64,000 nt of DNA from contig NZ_CABPSB010000015.1 of assembly GCF_902459655.1 (NCBI RefSeq), forward strand, positions 1-64,000, given 5' to 3'. The stretch's first letter is position 1, and each line of letters begins with the position of its first letter. Source of the DNA: Pandoraea anhela (GTDB taxonomy: Bacteria; Pseudomonadota; Gammaproteobacteria; Burkholderiales; Burkholderiaceae). Of this stretch, positions 60,667-64,000 are shown piece after piece. The notes beneath the pieces were generated by a model that did not search any database, was not told where the DNA came from, and worked only from the letters and a program-made list of their open reading frames with translations. The translations under genes were made by a program, and so were the position numbers.

Positions 60667-61515
60667 ATGGCATCTCGGACCTATCGGTCCGCGGCGTGCT
60701 TGCGCGCGCTCGGACTCGGCATTTCCCTGGCGTCCACCAGCGCCAGTGCACAACAGGCCGGCGACAACGTCGTCAACCTCGGCTGGTTTCACATCGCCCC
60801 GCAGGACTCCAGCAAACCCATGACCACCCGCGTCACGCAGGAAGGGCTCACCCCCGCCCTCGTGCCCTCCAACTTTACTTCACCCGGCAGCGGCGCGAAG
60901 GTCAGCAATGCCGATACGCTCGGCCTGGTCATCACGCACTTCTTCAGCGACAACATCGCGCTGCAAACGGTGGCGGGCGTTCCCGCCAAGTTCAAGCTCA
61001 CCGGTCAGGGCGTGATCGCCCCGCCGGGACTCGCCGGCGCGCTCACGAGTATCGACCTCGGCGCGGCACAAAACAACCCGATCGTGCAAAGCGTGCGTCA
61101 GTGGAGCCCGGCGCTCGTACTTCAGTATTACTTCGGACAGGCCAATTCGACATGGCGTCCGTTTCTTGGGGTCGGCGTAAGTTATACGTTCTTTACGAAC
61201 GTCAATCTCAATCCGAATTTTGAAGCGGCGCTGAATCAGAATTTCGGCAGTGTGCTCGCTTTTACTTCCGGACATAACGGCCCCACGACGGTCGAAGCCA
61301 AATCGTCGGCGTCGTGGCAACCGGTTTTCAATGCCGGCGTTTCTTATGCATTCGACAAGCATTGGGTCGCAAGCGCATCGGTCTCCTACCTGCCGCTCAA
61401 AACCACCGCGAACATCAAAATCAAGGCACAGGACGGCACGGTGCTCTCGTCGTCCGACGCCGAAATCAAGCTAAATCCGATTGTGACGTTCGTATCGCTC
61501 GGCTACAAGTTCTAA
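60667..61515 (+). CDS. OmpW-family outer-membrane protein, first copy
   Basis: A 282-residue beta-barrel protein with a signal peptide (cleaved near ASAQQAG), the OmpW patterns DTLGLVITHFFSDNIALQTV, WSPALVLQYYFG and WRPFLGVGVSYTFF, and a C-terminal aromatic LGYKF for BAM recognition. It is 33 residues longer than its neighbour because of insertions between strands. Small hydrophobic-solute channel by family. GGGAGG before the ATG. Confidence 0.92.
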   Translation: MASRTYRSAACLRALGLGISLASTSASAQQAGDNVVNLGWFHIAPQDSSKPMTTRVTQEGLTPALVPSNFTSPGSGAKVSNADTLGLVITHFFSDNIALQTVAGVPAKFKLTGQGVIAPPGLAGALTSIDLGAAQNNPIVQSVRQWSPALVLQYYFGQANSTWRPFLGVGVSYTFFTNVNLNPNFEAALNQNFGSVLAFTSGHNGPTTVEAKSSASWQPVFNAGVSYAFDKHWVASASVSYLPLKTTANIKIKAQDGTVLSSSDAEIKLNPIVTFVSLGYKF

Positions 61516-61590
61516 ACCCAGCAGGCGGGACGCCGATTGCGTTCCGCTTGTTGCGGCCAGGAATATCGGACTCCGCAGTGAATTCCTAAA

Positions 61591-61620
61591 GCGTGCCTGA
61601 CATATAAAGGCGCGTTTTTC
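61591..61620 (+). terminator. Rho-independent terminator after the first ompW gene
   Basis: CGTGCC and GGCGCG pair (one G-T) around an 11-base loop and are followed by five T. Confidence 0.6.
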
Positions 61621-61796
61621 TTTCGTCCAGCGCTTTTTCCTAGGGGCATTCCATAGGTCGATGCGTGAATACAACACCATTAGAGCGTGACCTCCAGACT
61701 CTTGCTATCCGCCACTTTGCTCGGTCGGCATAATGGCCCTGAATTTCATTTAACGAAATTCTCGACAATAAAGAATCTTGAGCAGGAGACGAATCG

Positions 61797-62546
61797 ATGA
61801 AGTTGAAGCATTTGACGATTGCTGCCGCGGCTATGCTGACGGCATCGGGGACCGCCTTCGCACAGCAAGCCGGGGATAACGTTATCAACCTCGGTTGGTT
61901 CCATCTCTCGCCCCAGGTTTCGAGCGATCCGTTGCGTGTGACCGGTTCGAACGTTCCGGGTCTGCAAGGGCTAGCGAACAGTCGACTGGGCAACACGGGC
62001 GCGGATGTCGACGACGCAGATACGCTGGGCCTTACGCTGACGCACTTCTTCACCGACAACATCGCTGTCGAAGGCGTGTTCGGTATTCCGCCGAAGTTCC
62101 GTCTCTACGGCAAGGGCAATCTGGCATTGCCGGGTGGTGGATCGCTGGCGTCGGCCAAGCAGTGGAGCCCCGCCCTGTTGCTGAAGTATTACTTCGGTCA
62201 GGCAAACGACACGTGGCGTCCGTTCGTCGGTATCGGTGCGAGTTACTTCTTCTACTCGAACATCGACCTGACGCCGGGCTTCCAGTCGCTCGCCAGCAAC
62301 GCACTGACCGGCGGTCCGGGCGGAAACACGACGGCCTCGCTGACGAACTCCTGGGCACCGGTGTTCAACGCCGGTCTGAACTGGAACGTCGACAAGCATT
62401 GGACGCTCGCTTTCTCCGTGTCTTACATCCCGGTGAGCACGACGGCCAAGCTGACGACGACGCGTGGTCCGATCACGACGACGAGCGAAGCCAAGGTGAA
62501 GCTGAACCCGGTGGTGACGTTCCTGTCGCTGGGCTACCGCTTCTAA
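61797..62546 (+). CDS. OmpW-family outer-membrane protein, second copy
   Basis: A 249-residue barrel protein with signal peptide MKLKHLTIAAAAMLTASGTA, mature start QQAGDNVINLGWFH as in the first copy, DTLGLTLTHFFTDNIAVEGV, WSPALLLKYYFGQAND and terminal LGYRF. It is a clear tandem paralogue of the gene upstream, with its own ribosome site (AGGAG) and terminator. 281 bases separate the two. Confidence 0.93.
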   Translation: MKLKHLTIAAAAMLTASGTAFAQQAGDNVINLGWFHLSPQVSSDPLRVTGSNVPGLQGLANSRLGNTGADVDDADTLGLTLTHFFTDNIAVEGVFGIPPKFRLYGKGNLALPGGGSLASAKQWSPALLLKYYFGQANDTWRPFVGIGASYFFYSNIDLTPGFQSLASNALTGGPGGNTTASLTNSWAPVFNAGLNWNVDKHWTLAFSVSYIPVSTTAKLTTTRGPITTTSEAKVKLNPVVTFLSLGYRF

Positions 62547-62585
62547 GTCGCTGCGACTCGACGAAAGTCGCGTCAAGTTGTACCG

Positions 62586-62611
62586 AAAACGCCGCCTCGT
62601 GCGGCGTTTTT
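62586..62611 (+). terminator. Rho-independent terminator after the second ompW gene
   Basis: AAAACGCCGC and GCGGCGTTTT form a stem around CTCGT with a T run on both strands. Confidence 0.85.
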
Positions 62612-62840
62612 GCGTTTTCGGTGCTTCGTCGTCCCGCCTGTCGATGCCAAGTCAGCGCATTCCGACACCATCTTCAGCCAATCGGCTGCAACTTTCTTTT
62701 TTCGCAAACTGTCTCTCAAGGTGTACGCACGCAAGCGGGTCGCGCCATAATGGCCGCTCGCCTCAGGGTTCCACCGGCGTCGGTCTCCACGCGGATTCAC
62801 CGGACGCCGCATTTCAATACCACCTCTTGGGAGTCTGAAA

Positions 62841-63218
62841 ATGGGAATTGCCTCGAAAGCGGAAACGGCACTCAATAGCAGCCTGGAAGACGCACGTTTC
62901 GCCGGACGGCGTACGGCGCGCGCAGCACGGCTCGCGAGCGGCGATGTGTCTTCGCGTGTACGAGATCTGCTCGACGATCTGGATCACGCGCTGTCTAACG
63001 CCAAATCGGCGTCCGACGTCGAAGCGTTGCGCGCCGAGATCGGCGACAAGCTGCGTCAGGCACGCAGCGAGTTTGGCGACGCGCGCGCCAATCTGCGCCG
63101 CCGTGCCAACGAAGTCTGGGAAGAAGCGGACGGCTATGTGCACGAACGTCCGTGGCAGACCGTAGGGACCGTCGCGGCGGTCGCCCTGATCCTCGGCTTT
63201 ATCGCGGGACGCAGCTAA
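62841..63218 (+). CDS. DUF883 (ElaB/YqjD-like) membrane-anchored protein
   Basis: A 125-residue helical protein with a long coiled stretch and a C-terminal membrane helix (WQTVGTVAAVALILGFIAG) followed by RS. This is the YqjD/ElaB design, linked in E. coli to ribosome association in stationary phase. GGGAG precedes the ATG. Confidence 0.9.
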   Translation: MGIASKAETALNSSLEDARFAGRRTARAARLASGDVSSRVRDLLDDLDHALSNAKSASDVEALRAEIGDKLRQARSEFGDARANLRRRANEVWEEADGYVHERPWQTVGTVAAVALILGFIAGRS

Positions 63219-63286
63219 CTTGTCACGGAGCGATTCGCGACACCGCATCAAGTCGCGTCGCATCCTCGTCACGGTATAAAGGAGAA

Positions 63287-63315
63287 CAGCCGGCAATTGC
63301 CGGCTGCTTCTTTTT
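63287..63315 (+). terminator. Rho-independent terminator after the DUF883 gene
   Basis: CAGCCGGCAATTGCCGGCTG is a 20-base perfect palindrome followed by CTTCTTTTT. It lies between this gene and the convergent dGTPase gene. Confidence 0.85.
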
Positions 63316-63345
63316 GGGTTGACGCTACCCCGCTCTCAACGCTGC

Positions 63346-64000
63346 TCAGAGCGTCGGCTCGACGGCAAATAGCCTCCGGTACTCCTTGATTGCGTAGCGA
63401 TCCGTCATGCCCGCAACGTAATGGGCGATCCAGCGAGGCTGGTCTTCCGGATTCTCGGGACGGTAATTTGGCGGTAGCAGTCGTGGGTCTGCGAGGAACG
63501 CATCGAACAATTCCTGCACGATGCGCTGTGCCTTGGCGGCCATGCGCATCACGAGATAGTGGCGGTAAAGATTATCGAACAGGAACCGCTTGAGGCTTCC
63601 CGCCTGTTCACGCATTTCCGGGCTGAACGCCACCAGCGGCCCGGCGGCGCGCACGTCGTCCATGGAGAATGGCGACGCATCCGCCACGCGCTGACGCGTG
63701 GTCGCAATCAGGTCGACGATCAGCGCATTGATGATGCGACGCGTCGTTTCATGCACCAGCCGTCGGCCCGAGATATCGGGCCACGCTTGCCTTGCCTCGG
63801 TGCAGTAACGTTTCCAGAGCGGCACGTCGTCCAGTTGTTCGAGCACCAGCAAACCCGAGCGCACACCGTCGTCGATATCGTGATTGTTGTACGCGATTTC
63901 GTCCGCCAGATTGGCGATCTGCGCTTCGATGCCGGGCTGACGCCCTTTGAGAAAGCGCTCACCCAGTTCACCAAGGCCACGCGCGTTCGCGCGTGAACAG
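63346..64000 (-). CDS. dgt: dGTP triphosphohydrolase-like HD-domain protein (partial; N-terminus outside the window)
   Basis: The visible 217 residues are the C-terminal part of a deoxyguanosinetriphosphate triphosphohydrolase-like protein: ANLADEIAYNNHDIDDGVRS is the last metal-binding region of the HD domain, followed by the helical C-terminus (LFDNLYRHYLVMRMAAKAQR, GMTDRYAIKEYRRLF). The frame is open to the right edge; the His-Asp pair lies beyond it. It hydrolyses dNTPs to nucleoside and triphosphate. Confidence 0.92.
   Translation of the reverse strand, partial: CSRANARGLGELGERFLKGRQPGIEAQIANLADEIAYNNHDIDDGVRSGLLVLEQLDDVPLWKRYCTEARQAWPDISGRRLVHETTRRIINALIVDLIATTRQRVADASPFSMDDVRAAGPLVAFSPEMREQAGSLKRFLFDNLYRHYLVMRMAAKAQRIVQELFDAFLADPRLLPPNYRPENPEDQPRWIAHYVAGMTDRYAIKEYRRLFAVEPTL

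Overview
The window looks like chromosomal DNA of a beta-proteobacterium of the Burkholderiaceae, most likely Pandoraea. This is an inference from GC-rich codon use, the short HisZ-dependent form of HisG, and the gene order thiOSGE - mlaFEDACB - murA/his operon - tatABC - petABC - sspAB, which matches that lineage as I remember it. Most of the window is ordinary core genome. Accessory content lies at the left end (1-14300), in a few patches (47.4-52.6 kb) and next to a RAYT gene (59.6-60.5 kb).

Left end, 1-8 kb. An IS3-family element has cut a FhaB-like two-partner-secretion exoprotein after about 370 codons. Next to it is a bufferin operon: bufA (DUF2282 metallophore precursor), bufB (DUF692/MNIO enzyme), bufC (DUF2063 partner) and a DoxX membrane protein. 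Beyond it are a divergent ECF sigma gene and an NrsF-like (DUF1109) anti-sigma gene. Exact copies of GTAACC-N16-CGAA, the promoter type I know for the Caulobacter sigma-F, precede bufA, the sigma gene and the nrsF gene. This points to a self-contained, autoregulated copper/metal stress regulon and is the most interesting system here.

8-15 kb. A PucR-type regulator converges on an unusual nitrogen operon, glsA (kidney-type glutaminase with ankyrin repeats) - glnA - amtB. Decayed IS3 copies follow, beside a tRNA-Thr(UGU).

15-24 kb. sspB, sspA and the cytochrome bc1 genes (petA-petB-petC transcribed leftward), mscL, a Nif3-like gene, a DegS-like membrane-anchored protease, tatABC and hinT.

24-45 kb. 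A long leftward run: the complete his set (hisG D C B H A F I E, with marC and an unknown exported protein inserted), murA, bolA, a YadGH-type ABC exporter, the phospholipid-transport operon mlaFEDACB, and the thiOSGE thiamin operon headed by a TPP riboswitch with a long P3 arm.

45-64 kb. An SbmA/YddA-type ABC transporter, a decayed SDR gene, an MFS transporter, a uronate catabolic group (hexuronate transporter, uronate dehydrogenase, SMP-30 lactonase), gltBD, a RAYT transposase with GGGGTC repeats, two tandem OmpW porins, a DUF883 protein, and the 3' part of a dGTPase-like gene that runs off the right edge. I saw no rRNA, CRISPR array, prophage or replication origin.
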